Origin: an uncultured Collinsella sp.
Lineage (GTDB): Bacteria > Actinomycetota > Coriobacteriia > Coriobacteriales > Coriobacteriaceae
Reading direction: 5' to 3'
Length of the DNA: 43,775 nucleotides
NCBI GenBank assembly: GCA_934650095.1
Contig: CAKUFT010000012.1
Coordinates: 1 to 43,775, forward strand
The notes beneath the pieces were generated by a model. The model did no database searches. It was not told the origin of the DNA and saw nothing but the letters and a program-made list of their open reading frames with translations. Below, one piece after another: positions 24,492 through 31,709 of the stretch (positions within the stretch are counted from its first letter, which is position 1; each line of letters opens with the position of its first letter). The translations under genes were made by a program, and so were the position numbers.

Positions 24492-25199
24492 TTACTCAGC
24501 CAGGAAGTCGCGCTGGACAGCGGGATCGACCTTGACGCCAGGGCCCATGGTGGAAGACACGGAGATGGACTTGACGTACTTGCCCTTAGCAGAAGAGGGC
24601 TTGACGCGCAGGATCTCGGTGTACAGGGCAGCGTAGTTCTCGACGAGCTGCTGCTCAGAGAAGGACTTCTTGCCCAGGGGCACGTGGCAGATGCCGTAGC
24701 GGTCGGCGCGGTACTCAACGCGGCCGGCCTTGAGCTCGGAGACCATCTTGGCGACGTCCATGGTCACGGTGCCGAGCTTGGGGTTCGGCATGAGGCCACG
24801 GGGACCAAGGATCTTACCGATGCGGCCAACCTTGGCCATCATGTTCGGCGTAGCGATAGCGGCGTCGAAGTTGATCTCGCCCTTCTGGATCTGGGCGACG
24901 AGCTCGTCGGAACCGATGATGTCGGCGCCGGCGGCCTCGGCCTCGCGGGCCTTCTCGCCCTCGGCGAAGACGGCAACACGAACGGTCTTGCCGGTGCCGT
25001 GGGGCAGGGAGATGGAACCACGGATGTTCTGGTCAGCCTTACGAGTATCGATGCCCAGACGGAAGTGGGCCTCGACGGTCTCGTCGAACTTGGCGGTGTC
25101 GAGCTCCTTGATGAGCTTGGCAGCCTGAAGGGGGGTGTAGAGCGTGGCGCGGTCGATCTTCTCGGCAGCGGCGTTATAGCTCTTACCATGCTTAGCCAT
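24492..25199 (-). CDS. rplA: 50S ribosomal protein L1
   Basis: A 235-residue L1-stalk protein. The family signature [17 protein letters not shown] is intact and the N-terminus [16 protein letters not shown] is typical. I start at 25199, eight bases after AGGAGG; the ATG two codons upstream is too close. It follows rplK by 117 bp, a gap with GTGTGC/GCACAC and other small hairpins where L1 may bind its own mRNA. Unlike most bacteria, rplJ does not follow. Confidence 0.97.
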   Translation of the reverse strand: MAKHGKSYNAAAEKIDRATLYTPLQAAKLIKELDTAKFDETVEAHFRLGIDTRKADQNIRGSISLPHGTGKTVRVAVFAEGEKAREAEAAGADIIGSDELVAQIQKGEINFDAAIATPNMMAKVGRIGKILGPRGLMPNPKLGTVTMDVAKMVSELKAGRVEYRADRYGICHVPLGKKSFSEQQLVENYAALYTEILRVKPSSAKGKYVKSISVSSTMGPGVKVDPAVQRDFLAE

Positions 25200-25316
25200 G
25201 TGCATTACCTCCTGTGGTTAAACGGGCGTGAGCCCTCCCACATCGTATCGTGTGCCCTATTGCACACATATAACGGGCGCCCCGGTCGGAGCACCCGTCA
25301 TTACCTAAAGAAATCG

Positions 25317-25745
25317 CTACTCAGCGATGGTGACGCCCATGGAACGGGCGGTACCGGCGATGATCTTCTTGGCGGCGTCAATGTCGTTGGCATTGAGGTC
25401 CGGCATCTTGATCTCGGCGATCTTGGTGAGCTGCTCCTGGGAGAGCTGACCGACCTTGTCAGCCTGGGGCTTAGCGGAACCAGACTTGAGGTTCAGCTCC
25501 TTCTTGATGAGGTGAGCCGCCGGCGGGGTCTTGGTGATGAAGGAGAAGGACTTGTCCTCGTAGACAGAGATCTCAACGGGGATGATGTCACCCTTCTTGT
25601 CCTGCGTCTCGGCGTTAAAGGCCTGGCAGAACTGCATGATGTTCACGCCAGCAGCGCCCAGGGCGGGGCCGACGGGAGGAGCGGGGTTAGCGGCACCAGC
25701 AGGAATCTGGAGCTTAATGACGTTGGCAACCTTCTTCTCAGCCAT
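25317..25745 (-). CDS. rplK: 50S ribosomal protein L11
   Basis: A 142-residue protein of the GTPase-associated centre. [39 protein letters not shown] is the canonical proline-rich N-terminal domain and SMGVTI the C-terminal end. The ATG at 25745 has GAAAGGA upstream; the ATG two codons earlier is less well spaced. It follows nusG by 120 bp. Confidence 0.97.
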   Translation of the reverse strand: MAEKKVANVIKLQIPAGAANPAPPVGPALGAAGVNIMQFCQAFNAETQDKKGDIIPVEISVYEDKSFSFITKTPPAAHLIKKELNLKSGSAKPQADKVGQLSQEQLTKIAEIKMPDLNANDIDAAKKIIAGTARSMGVTIAE

Positions 25746-25865
25746 GGTCATTCCTTTCGAATCACGAGTGTGAAGTACTTGCTATATCGTAAGCACGCAC
25801 GTGTTAGAAGCACTCCTGAGATGAGCAGTCACAGAAGAAGCACGCTCGCGCGAACGGACGAAAAC

Positions 25866-26402
25866 TTAAGCGATGACAGCAACCTGGTTAAAGTCGAGCT
25901 CGACCGGCGTCTCGCGGCCAAAGATCATCAGCGTGACCTTGAGCTTGCCAGCCTCTGTGTTAACCTCGGAGACCTTGCCATCAAAGTCGGTAAGCGGGCC
26001 ATCGGTGACGCGGACGGACGTGCCGACCTGAATATCAACCGAGGTGCGCTTGGGCGAATCGCCCTTACCGGGACGACGAGTCATCTTGTTGTACTCGTCG
26101 CGGGAAAGCGGAGCGGGCTTGCCGTTGCCGCCCAGGAAACCGGTGACGCCGGGCGTGTTACGAACGCACGTCCAAGCATCGTCATCCATCTCCATGCGGA
26201 CCAGGACATAACCCGGGAAGATCTTGGAATCCTTGGTCTCGCGCTTGCCACCCTCTTTAATCTCGGTGACGCGCTCCATAGGAATCTCGATATCAAAGAT
26301 ACGGTCCTGCATGCCCATAGTCTCGATGCGGTGCTCGAGATCGGACTTAACACGGTTCTCGTATCCAGAGTAAGTGTGAACGACGTACCAACGCTTAGAC
26401 AT
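25866..26402 (-). CDS. nusG: Transcription termination/antitermination factor NusG
   Basis: A 178-residue RNA polymerase-binding factor. The NGN domain begins KRWYVVHTYSGYENRVK and contains FPGYVLVRMEMDDDAW and TPGVTGFLG. The C-terminal KOW domain has VGTSVRVTDGPLTDFDGKV. The start has GAGGGG upstream, inside the end of secE, which stops 3 bases before it. Confidence 0.97.
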   Translation of the reverse strand: MSKRWYVVHTYSGYENRVKSDLEHRIETMGMQDRIFDIEIPMERVTEIKEGGKRETKDSKIFPGYVLVRMEMDDDAWTCVRNTPGVTGFLGGNGKPAPLSRDEYNKMTRRPGKGDSPKRTSVDIQVGTSVRVTDGPLTDFDGKVSEVNTEAGKLKVTLMIFGRETPVELDFNQVAVIA

Positions 26403-26405
26403 GGT

Positions 26406-26744
26406 TTAGCCCCTCAATCCAGAGAACAGAGCAAGAGCCTCGCCAAAGCCAGCATCGAGCAGAGCGATGACGACGCCGACGACGATCAGAGAAGCGCAAA
26501 CGACGACCGAGTAGTTCACGAGCTCCTTCTTATCGGGCCACGTGACACGCTTCATCTCGGACTTGACCGAAGCGAAATACTTCTTGGTGCGGGCGAAGAA
26601 ACCAGGCTTCTCGTTCTTCTTGGACTTCGCAGCCTTCTCGTTCTTCTTGGCAACGGCCTTCTTGGCCTCAACCTTGGAGTTGGCGGCAGCGTTGTTGGCA
26701 GGCGCCTGCTGCTGTGCCTTCTTCTTGTTCTTCTTGTTGGCCAT
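26406..26744 (-). CDS. secE: Preprotein translocase subunit SecE
   Basis: A 112-residue single-span membrane protein of the SecYEG channel. A long Lys/Ala/Asn-rich cytoplasmic N-terminus (residues 1-45) precedes FFARTKKYFASVKSEMKRVTWPDKKEL, the conserved amphipathic helix, and one membrane helix. The charged extension is typical of actinobacterial SecE. GGAGG precedes the start. Confidence 0.95.
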   Translation of the reverse strand: MANKKNKKKAQQQAPANNAAANSKVEAKKAVAKKNEKAAKSKKNEKPGFFARTKKYFASVKSEMKRVTWPDKKELVNYSVVVCASLIVVGVVIALLDAGFGEALALFSGLRG

Positions 26745-26820
26745 TTGGGTTACCTCCGCGCAATGCGCTTATACATGAGTAAACCGTAAGCCCCCAAGTG
26801 GGAGCTTACGGAATAATGAC

Positions 26821-26896
26821 TGGCACGCCAGGAAGGACTCGAACCCTCAACACTCGGTTTTGGAGACCGATGCTCTACCAATTGAACTACTGGCGT
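26821..26896 (-). tRNA. trnW: tRNA-Trp (CCA)
   Basis: 76 nt with encoded CCA. Acceptor ACGCCAG pairs with CTGGCGT, the anticodon loop is CTCCAAA (anticodon CCA), and the T-loop GTTCGAGTC is normal. It lies between rpmG and secE. Confidence 0.96.
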
Positions 26897-26909
26897 ATGT
26901 GACTAGAGA

Positions 26910-27059
26910 CTAGCGAGTCTCTTTGTGCAGCGTGTGGTGACGGCACCAGGGGCAATACTTCTTGATCTCCATACGATCAGGCATGGTCGACTTGTTCTTG
27001 GTGGTCGTATAGTTGCGGCGCTTGCACTCAGTGCACGCAAGAGTAACTAGAGTACGCAT
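26910..27059 (-). CDS. rpmG: 50S ribosomal protein L33
   Basis: A 49-residue ribosomal protein starting [17 protein letters not shown] and ending [14 protein letters not shown]. The two CxxC pairs (CTEC, CPWC) show the zinc-binding form. CAGGA precedes the ATG. It is first in the rpmG, tRNA-Trp, secE, nusG, rplK, rplA group. Confidence 0.95.
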   Translation of the reverse strand: MRTLVTLACTECKRRNYTTTKNKSTMPDRMEIKKYCPWCRHHTLHKETR

Positions 27060-27104
27060 GTATCCTGAACCTTTCATTTCCGCCCCGTACGGGCACGAGT
27101 TGTT

Positions 27105-27134
27105 ACTTTATCAGCTCCACGTAAGTGCTGTCAA
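27105..27134 (-). promoter_or_regulatory. Promoter of the rpmG-secE-nusG group
   Basis: On the minus strand consensus -35 TTGACA (27129-27134), 18 bp, -10 TAAAGT. The bases GAGGTTTTC just before the -35 box also occur before the tRNA-Tyr promoter. The rest of the 279-bp gap up to tuf holds only the tuf terminator. Confidence 0.7.
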
Positions 27135-27274
27135 TGAAAACCTCGAGTCAATTGGTTCTCGGTGGATCCATTCATATTTGGAACACATCAATGAAGTCAT
27201 CGAGAGCTAATCGACGGTGCACCCAGGACCATTATCGATCCTCTCGACACCAGCAACGGCTCAATATCCATTGC

Positions 27275-27312
27275 AGAAAAGAACCCGGCACCCATATAAG
27301 TGCCGGGTTCTC
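27275..27312 (-). terminator. tuf terminator
   Basis: On the minus strand GAACCCGGCACTT pairs with GGGTGCCGGGTTC, then TTTTCTG, about 25 bases after the tuf stop. Confidence 0.85.
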
Positions 27313-27338
27313 TAAGTCAGCTATATCAAAGAGCTAAT

Positions 27339-28529
27339 TTACTCAATGATCGTGGAGACGATGCCCGAACCGACGGTGTGGCCACCCTCGCGGATAGCGA
27401 AGCGCAGGCCCTCCTCCATGGCGATCGGGTGAATGAGGTCGCCCTCGATGGTGATGTGGTCACCAGGCATAGCCATCTCGGTGCCCTCGGGGAGCTTGAC
27501 CGTACCGGTAACGTCGGTGGTACGGAAGTAGAACTGAGGACGATAACCATCGAAGAACGGGGTGTGACGGCCGCCCTCCTCCTTGGTCAGAACGTAGATC
27601 TCACCGGTGAACTTAGTGTGCGGGGTAACCGAACCGGGCTTGCAGAGAACCTGGCCGCGCTCGATGTCCTCGCGCTTGATGCCGCGGAGCAGCAGACCGA
27701 CGTTGTCGCCAGCCTCGCAGAAGTCCATGGACTTACGGAACATCTCGATACCGGTAACGACGGTGTTCTGGGTATCCTTGATGCCGACGATCTCGACGGG
27801 CTCGTTGAGCTTGAGCTCACCGCGCTCGACACGACCGGTAGCAACGGTACCACGGCCGGAGATGGTCATAACGTCCTCAACGGCCATCAGGAACGGGAGG
27901 TCGTTGTTACGAGCAGGCGTCGGGATGTACTCGTCGACAGCGTTCATGAGCTCGCGAATGGCGTCCATCCACTTGGCGTCGCCCTCGAGAGCGCCCAGAG
28001 CGGAACCACGGATGACGGGGATGTCGTCGCCGGGGAAATCGTACTCGGAGAGGAGCTCACGGGTCTCCATCTCGACGAGGTCGATGAGCTCGTCATCGTC
28101 GACCATGTCGCACTTGTTCAGGAAGACGACGATGTAGGGAACGCCGACCTGACGGGCGAGCAGGATGTGCTCGCGGGTCTGAGCCATGGGGCCGTCGGTA
28201 GCGGCGATGACCAGGATAGCGCCGTCCATCTGAGCAGCACCGGAGATCATGTTCTTGACGTAGTCAGCGTGGCCCGGGCAGTCAACGTGAGCGTAGTGAC
28301 GGGCAGCAGTCTCGTACTCGACGTGGGAGACGGAGATCGTAATGCCGCGCTCGCGCTCCTCGGGAGCCTTGTCGATGTTCTCGAACGCAGTGAAGTCAGC
28401 CTTGCAGCCCTCGGTCTCGGAGAGAACCTTGGTGATGGCAGCGGTCAGCGTGGTCTTGCCGTGGTCGACGTGACCAATGGTGCCGATGTTAACATGCGGC
28501 TTAGTGCGCTCAAACTTCTCTTTGGCCAT
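27339..28529 (-). CDS. tuf: Elongation factor Tu
   Basis: A 396-residue GTPase delivering aminoacyl-tRNA to the ribosome. G1 GHVDHGKT, switch region [17 protein letters not shown] and NKCD are intact, and the C-terminal barrel domains follow at normal length. The ATG at 28529 is preceded by GAGGAGG; the frame is open to 28598 without family similarity. Three tRNA genes lie just upstream in the same direction. No fus or rpsL-rpsG genes are near, unlike the str-operon arrangement. Confidence 0.98.
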   Translation of the reverse strand: MAKEKFERTKPHVNIGTIGHVDHGKTTLTAAITKVLSETEGCKADFTAFENIDKAPEERERGITISVSHVEYETAARHYAHVDCPGHADYVKNMISGAAQMDGAILVIAATDGPMAQTREHILLARQVGVPYIVVFLNKCDMVDDDELIDLVEMETRELLSEYDFPGDDIPVIRGSALGALEGDAKWMDAIRELMNAVDEYIPTPARNNDLPFLMAVEDVMTISGRGTVATGRVERGELKLNEPVEIVGIKDTQNTVVTGIEMFRKSMDFCEAGDNVGLLLRGIKREDIERGQVLCKPGSVTPHTKFTGEIYVLTKEEGGRHTPFFDGYRPQFYFRTTDVTGTVKLPEGTEMAMPGDHITIEGDLIHPIAMEEGLRFAIREGGHTVGSGIVSTIIE

Positions 28530-28625
28530 AAAGCCCTCCTCTAAACAGGTCGTCCCCGGACGGGACTTTGCCTTTATACCATAGTGGCCTCTCAACATAC
28601 TATTGAGAAGCCACCGTGTTACCTA
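28530..28625 (-). promoter_or_regulatory. tuf leader with hairpin
   Basis: On the minus strand a 12-bp stem GTGGCTTCTCAA/TTGAGAGGCCAC (28584-28614, one mismatch) precedes a -10-like TATAAA (28573-28578) with no clear -35. Either tuf has a weak promoter of its own, or it is read from the tRNA promoter and the hairpin aids processing. Confidence 0.4.
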
Positions 28626-28702
28626 TGGTAGCGGTGACTGGATTCGAACCAGTGACGCCACGGGTATGAACCGTGTGCTCTAACCAACTGAGCTACACCG
28701 CC
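28626..28702 (-). tRNA. trnM: tRNA-Met (CAT)
   Basis: 77 nt with encoded CCA; anticodon loop TTCATAC, acceptor GGCGGTG/CACCGCT. The G-U first pair rules out the initiator; an elongator is most likely, tRNA-Ile2 less so. Confidence 0.9.
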
Positions 28703-28705
28703 GGA

Positions 28706-28781
28706 TGGAGCCTGCAACCAGACTTGAACTGGTGACCTCTTCGTTACCAACGAAGTGCTCTACCGACTGAGCTATACAGGC
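28706..28781 (-). tRNA. trnT: tRNA-Thr (GGT)
   Basis: 76 nt with encoded CCA; anticodon stem CTTCG/CGAAG with loop TTGGTAA (anticodon GGT). It is 3 bp upstream of tRNA-Met. Confidence 0.95.
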
Positions 28782-28791
28782 ACTTGACGGG

Positions 28792-28873
28792 TGGGAGCTA
28801 TAGGATTCGAACCTATGTAGGCAGAGCCAACGGGTTTACAGCCCGTCCCCATTAACCACTCGGGCAAACTCCC
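28792..28873 (-). tRNA. trnY: tRNA-Tyr (GTA)
   Basis: 82 nt with the long variable arm of class II tRNAs; anticodon loop CTGTAAA (GTA). CCA is not encoded: CCC follows the discriminator A. Confidence 0.94.
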
Positions 28874-28935
28874 AATCGTTCAAGTATCCGCAGGTTCTTT
28901 GGTCTTTTGGACCGCCGCCCCCGCGAACGAAAAAG

Positions 28936-28965
28936 ATAATACGATGCAACCTTGGGGGCTGTCAA
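28936..28965 (-). promoter_or_regulatory. Promoter of the tRNA-Tyr/Thr/Met (tuf) unit
   Basis: On the minus strand -35 TTGACA (28960-28965), 18 bp, -10 TATTAT. Near-consensus, about 70 bp before tRNA-Tyr. Confidence 0.8.
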
Positions 28966-29180
28966 CGAAAACCTCTAGATACACGGTGCCGGGCGTATCT
29001 ATATACCTTTGACCTGCGGTTTTATTGAGTTTGGATATGAAGGACGGTGGATTTTGCTGCACTGATGACATTTCCCAAGGGAACACTTTGGCGTAGTGGA
29101 GTAAGCCTGCAGAATATTACTTCGATAACGATTCATTTGCACCTATATATAGGTCGAGATCGGGCTTCTCTGGCTTGACC

Positions 29181-29301
29181 GAGCGTGGATTTTCTCCCGT
29201 TTGAAATCGAGCGTGGATAATCTCCCACTTTTGACGTGCCACTGGGCCCAAAGTGGCAGATTATCCACGCTCATTCTCCAGGCGGGAGATTTTCCACTCT
29301 C
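29181..29301. repeat. Nested palindrome, two tiers
   Basis: Inner arms 29209-29231 and 29250-29272 share GAGCGTGGATAATCT and AAAGTGG with one extra mismatch. Outer arms 29181-29199 and 29283-29301 are a divergent second copy of the same GAGCGTGGAT..TCTCCC motif. The motif is thus present four times, twice in each orientation. Confidence 0.8.
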
Positions 29302-29355
29302 GTGTGTCCGAAAATCCTCGCTCGATGACGATGACCAACCTCGCCCTGGCTTCTG

Positions 29356-29571
29356 TCTCGATCTGTAACAGTAAGAGGGTTATTCCTCCTCTATCTGTTA
29401 CAGATCGAGATGTTTCTCTGGCGGCTTGTCTGTTTATCTAAATCTATAACAGCAAGAACGGCTTTCAGCCTCTTCGTGTTACAGATCGAGATGTTATCGA
29501 CCATCCCTTGGCATTGTCTCGATCTGTAACTATAAGGAGTGTTTTCAGCCCGCCCGTGCTGCAGATCGAGA
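29356..29571. repeat. Tandem array of three 55-bp palindromic units
   Basis: Units at 29356-29410, 29437-29491 and 29517-29571, all 55 bp, with start spacing 81 and 80 bp. Ends read TCTCGATCTGTAACAG and CTGTTACAGATCGAGA, perfect inverse complements in unit 1 and degraded in units 2 and 3. Spacers of 26 and 25 bp are unrelated. The design parallels the array at 166-337 but the sequence is different. Confidence 0.8.
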
Positions 29572-29619
29572 CAAACCTGAAGCCTGGTGGGAGTCAAACC
29601 CGCTGACATGTCAACATAA

Positions 29620-29657
29620 ATAGAAACGGGCCCTGTCCCATATAGAGACAGAGCCCG
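29620..29657 (-). terminator. Terminator of tRNA-Thr (TGT)
   Basis: On the minus strand CGGGCTCTGTCTC pairs with GGGACAGGGCCCG, then TTTCTATTT, 10 bases after the tRNA. Confidence 0.8.
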
Positions 29658-29666
29658 AAACTTTCA

Positions 29667-29741
29667 TGGAGCCAGTGACAGGAATCGAACCTGCAACCCA
29701 CTGATTACAAATCAGTTGCGCTACCGTTGCGCCACACTGGC
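29667..29741 (-). tRNA. trnT: tRNA-Thr (TGT)
   Basis: 75 nt with encoded CCA; acceptor GCCAGTG/CACTGGC, anticodon stem ACTGA/TCAGT, loop TTTGTAA (anticodon TGT). It has its own promoter and terminator. Confidence 0.95.
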
Positions 29742-29771
29742 ACACTTGGCGCTTTCGCGCGAAGCCAGTTA

Positions 29772-29800
29772 AGAATAAAGGAATTACGGACGGGGCGCAA
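29772..29800 (-). promoter_or_regulatory. Probable promoter of tRNA-Thr (TGT)
   Basis: On the minus strand TTGCGC, 17 bp, TATTCT, about 30 bp before the tRNA. Confidence 0.5.
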
Positions 29801-29825
29801 CAGACCCTTCGACCGACCACATCTC

Positions 29826-29890
29826 AAAACTATTCGTCAGAACGAATAGTTTTATCCATTCGCCAAAACCAAAAACTATTCGTTTTGGCG
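29826..29890. repeat. ACTATTCG inverted repeats
   Basis: AAAACTATTCGT/ACGAATAGTTTT (29826-29837, 29842-29853) and CGCCAAAAC/GTTTTGGCG (29861-29869, 29882-29890). A further AAAACTATTCG lies in the second loop. The first may end the yacP transcript on the minus strand, since it finishes in TTTT. Confidence 0.6.
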
Positions 29891-29895
29891 ACGGT

Positions 29896-29945
29896 AACCC
29901 GCAGCCCATTGATTACAAATCAACGGGCTGACCAATTGGGAAACG
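29896..29945 (-). pseudogene. tRNA-Thr-like remnant
   Basis: On the minus strand a D-arm-like TTTCCCAATTGGTCAG is followed by an anticodon arm GTTGATTTGTAATCAAT and TGGGCTGCGGGTT, closely parallel to the functional tRNA-Thr(TGT) 160 bp away. The T-loop and acceptor stem are missing, so it cannot be a working tRNA. Chance hairpin formation is an alternative. Confidence 0.5.
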
Positions 29946-29964
29946 GGTCTCTATGGATAATCCC

Positions 29965-30642
29965 CTACCTCCCGCGGAGGGCCTTGAGCTTTGCCAGGGC
30001 ATCGGGGCTCAGGCGACTGCCCAGAGTCATCTTGATCTGCGGAGCTTCCTCTGCCTCGTGAACGTCGTTATCGATCTGCTTGATCTCGTCCACCAGCATA
30101 CGGCTCGAGATGCGCGTGACACCCTTGCCCATGACGACGGCCTGGATTGTGCCGTCACTCGACACCACGGAGCATGCGCGGCCTTCCTCGCGTGCCTCGA
30201 TGCAGAGCTTCTGTACCACGGTATCGGCAGAGACGCCCGTCGGCGAAAACTCGATGCGCACGCCGCGGGCCGGCAGGTTGGGACGCTCGCTGGAGATATT
30301 GCCCGCGCCGTCAAACACGATCACGGCCTCGTAGCGGCCCTGGGCAAACGCCGCCACGTCGTTGATGAGTGCGGTGCGCGCCATATCGTGGACGTCGCTG
30401 GAATATGGATCGTCGGAATGGTCGTAGACGAGCTTTTCGTAGCGCGGCGTGCAGTGAATCACGTTGTAGCCGTCGACCACCAGCAGCTCGGGCTTATTGG
30501 AGTGCACCGTCGAGACCGGATCGGCGATGGCCTGTGCAAACGCATTGCCGCCCACGCCATAGGTCGCGGCCGAAACAATCGGCTTGGCCGAGCCCTCGCC
30601 AAAGCGCTTGGCCTTGGACTTGGCGCGGTTCTTCTTGGACAT
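29965..30642 (-). CDS. NYN-domain ribonuclease (YacP/Rae1 family)
   Basis: A 225-residue predicted endoribonuclease. A basic N-terminus precedes the NYN/PIN-like domain: LLVVDGYNVIH (first catalytic Asp), VIVFDGAGN and VVSSDGTIQ. Bacillus Rae1 (YacP) is a ribosome-dependent mRNA endonuclease, and lies directly after rlmB as here, which supports the assignment. The N-terminal tail of about 50 residues is longer than in Rae1. GAGAGGAG precedes the start, within the end of rlmB, three bases away. Confidence 0.85.
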   Translation of the reverse strand: MSKKNRAKSKAKRFGEGSAKPIVSAATYGVGGNAFAQAIADPVSTVHSNKPELLVVDGYNVIHCTPRYEKLVYDHSDDPYSSDVHDMARTALINDVAAFAQGRYEAVIVFDGAGNISSERPNLPARGVRIEFSPTGVSADTVVQKLCIEAREEGRACSVVSSDGTIQAVVMGKGVTRISSRMLVDEIKQIDNDVHEAEEAPQIKMTLGSRLSPDALAKLKALRGR

Positions 30643-30645
30643 GCG

Positions 30646-31566
30646 CTACTCCTCTCCCATGAGCTCGCCGGCATTGCGGCGCAGCCACTCAAAGCACAGC
30701 GCGGTGGTCGCCTGGGCAACATTGAGGCTCTCGGTCATGCCGCGCTGGGGAAGCTTGGTCAAAAAGTCGCATTTCTCAAGCACCAGGCGCGAGATGCCGT
30801 CGCCCTCGGAGCCCATGACGAGCGCCACGCGGCCCTCGAAGGGGGCGTCCCAGCAACTGCCCTCGGCGTGCTCGGAAGCACCGCCCACCCAAAAGCCAGC
30901 GGCCTTGAGGTCGTCGAGCGCTCGAGCAATGTTGGGAACCTGCGCGATGGGCAGGTGCATGACGGCGCCGGCAGAAGTCTTGTAGCTGCCCACGGTCACA
31001 CCTGCGGCGCGCTTATTGGCAATGATGACGCCCGCCGCGCCCACGACCTCGGCAGAGCGCACGATCGCACCAAAGTTGCCATCGTCGGTCACATGGTCGA
31101 GCACGACGACGAGCGCCGGTCCGTCACCCGCGCGGTCGAGGATATCGGCGACGTCCGCATAGGGGAAATTGCCCACCTCGAGCGCAATGCCCTGATGAGC
31201 GCCATGGCTCGACAGCGCATCGAGCTGCGCACGCGGCACATACTTAATGCGGACACCCGCGGCGTTGAGGTCGTCGACCAGGCGCGACAAGGCGGCGTCG
31301 CGCTCCCCGCCCTCGGCAATGAGCGCGCACTTGATGGGAAAACCGGTGCGTAGCGCCTCGGCGGCAGCACGGCGACCTTCGATAAACTCGCCCTTGGGAG
31401 CCTGGACAGCGTCGCGGTTGCGATCTCGCTGCGGACGCGCAGCTTGGGCTTGGGAGCGCTCGCGCTGGCCCTTGGGAGTGGCAGCGCGGTCTTTGCGGCG
31501 AATCGGACGCGAGCCAGAAGCAGCCTGCTTGCCTCCACGCGGTGCGCGCTTGCGATTGTCGGCCAT
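30646..31566 (-). CDS. rlmB: 23S rRNA 2'-O-methyltransferase (SpoU family, RlmB-type)
   Basis: A 306-residue rRNA methyltransferase. Residues 1-58 are basic and low-complexity, probably for RNA contact, as in actinobacterial homologues. The substrate-binding domain starts FIEGRRAAAEALR. The SPOUT core has LDHVTDDGNFGAIVRSAEVVGAAGVI, VALVMGSEGDGIS and LPQRGMTESLNVAQATT, which form the knot and bind S-adenosylmethionine. AAGGAGG precedes the start. It lies 143 bp after cysS and is coupled to the NYN gene. Confidence 0.93.
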   Translation of the reverse strand: MADNRKRAPRGGKQAASGSRPIRRKDRAATPKGQRERSQAQAARPQRDRNRDAVQAPKGEFIEGRRAAAEALRTGFPIKCALIAEGGERDAALSRLVDDLNAAGVRIKYVPRAQLDALSSHGAHQGIALEVGNFPYADVADILDRAGDGPALVVVLDHVTDDGNFGAIVRSAEVVGAAGVIIANKRAAGVTVGSYKTSAGAVMHLPIAQVPNIARALDDLKAAGFWVGGASEHAEGSCWDAPFEGRVALVMGSEGDGISRLVLEKCDFLTKLPQRGMTESLNVAQATTALCFEWLRRNAGELMGEE

Positions 31567-31709
31567 AAAGCGGCCTCCTTAAATAGATAACGAACAAGAA
31601 TCGACCGTCCGAGCCACGGCACCTTGCCTTTCAATCGTCGGGCATGGCCACAAGGCCTATGCCCTCCTCTTTCAAGGCAATCTGCCGCACCTCGAACGGT
31701 CGACAAATG

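Larger units (their letters stand above)
28966..29619. other. Long gene-free region with palindrome families
   Basis: About 650 bases without a supported gene, more AT-rich than its surroundings. 28966-29180 shows nothing I recognise. 29181-29301 is a nested palindrome and 29356-29571 an array of three palindromes. Short open frames here simply cross the repeats. Confidence 0.65.

Noticed and set aside
29356..29571. CRISPR array or integron-like attC array
   Set aside because: Units are imperfect palindromes with decayed ends, spacers hold no genes, and there is no integrase or cas gene.
29253..29609. Two small frames in the palindrome-rich gap
   Set aside because: They run through repeat arms; their residues reflect the repeat sequence, not a protein.
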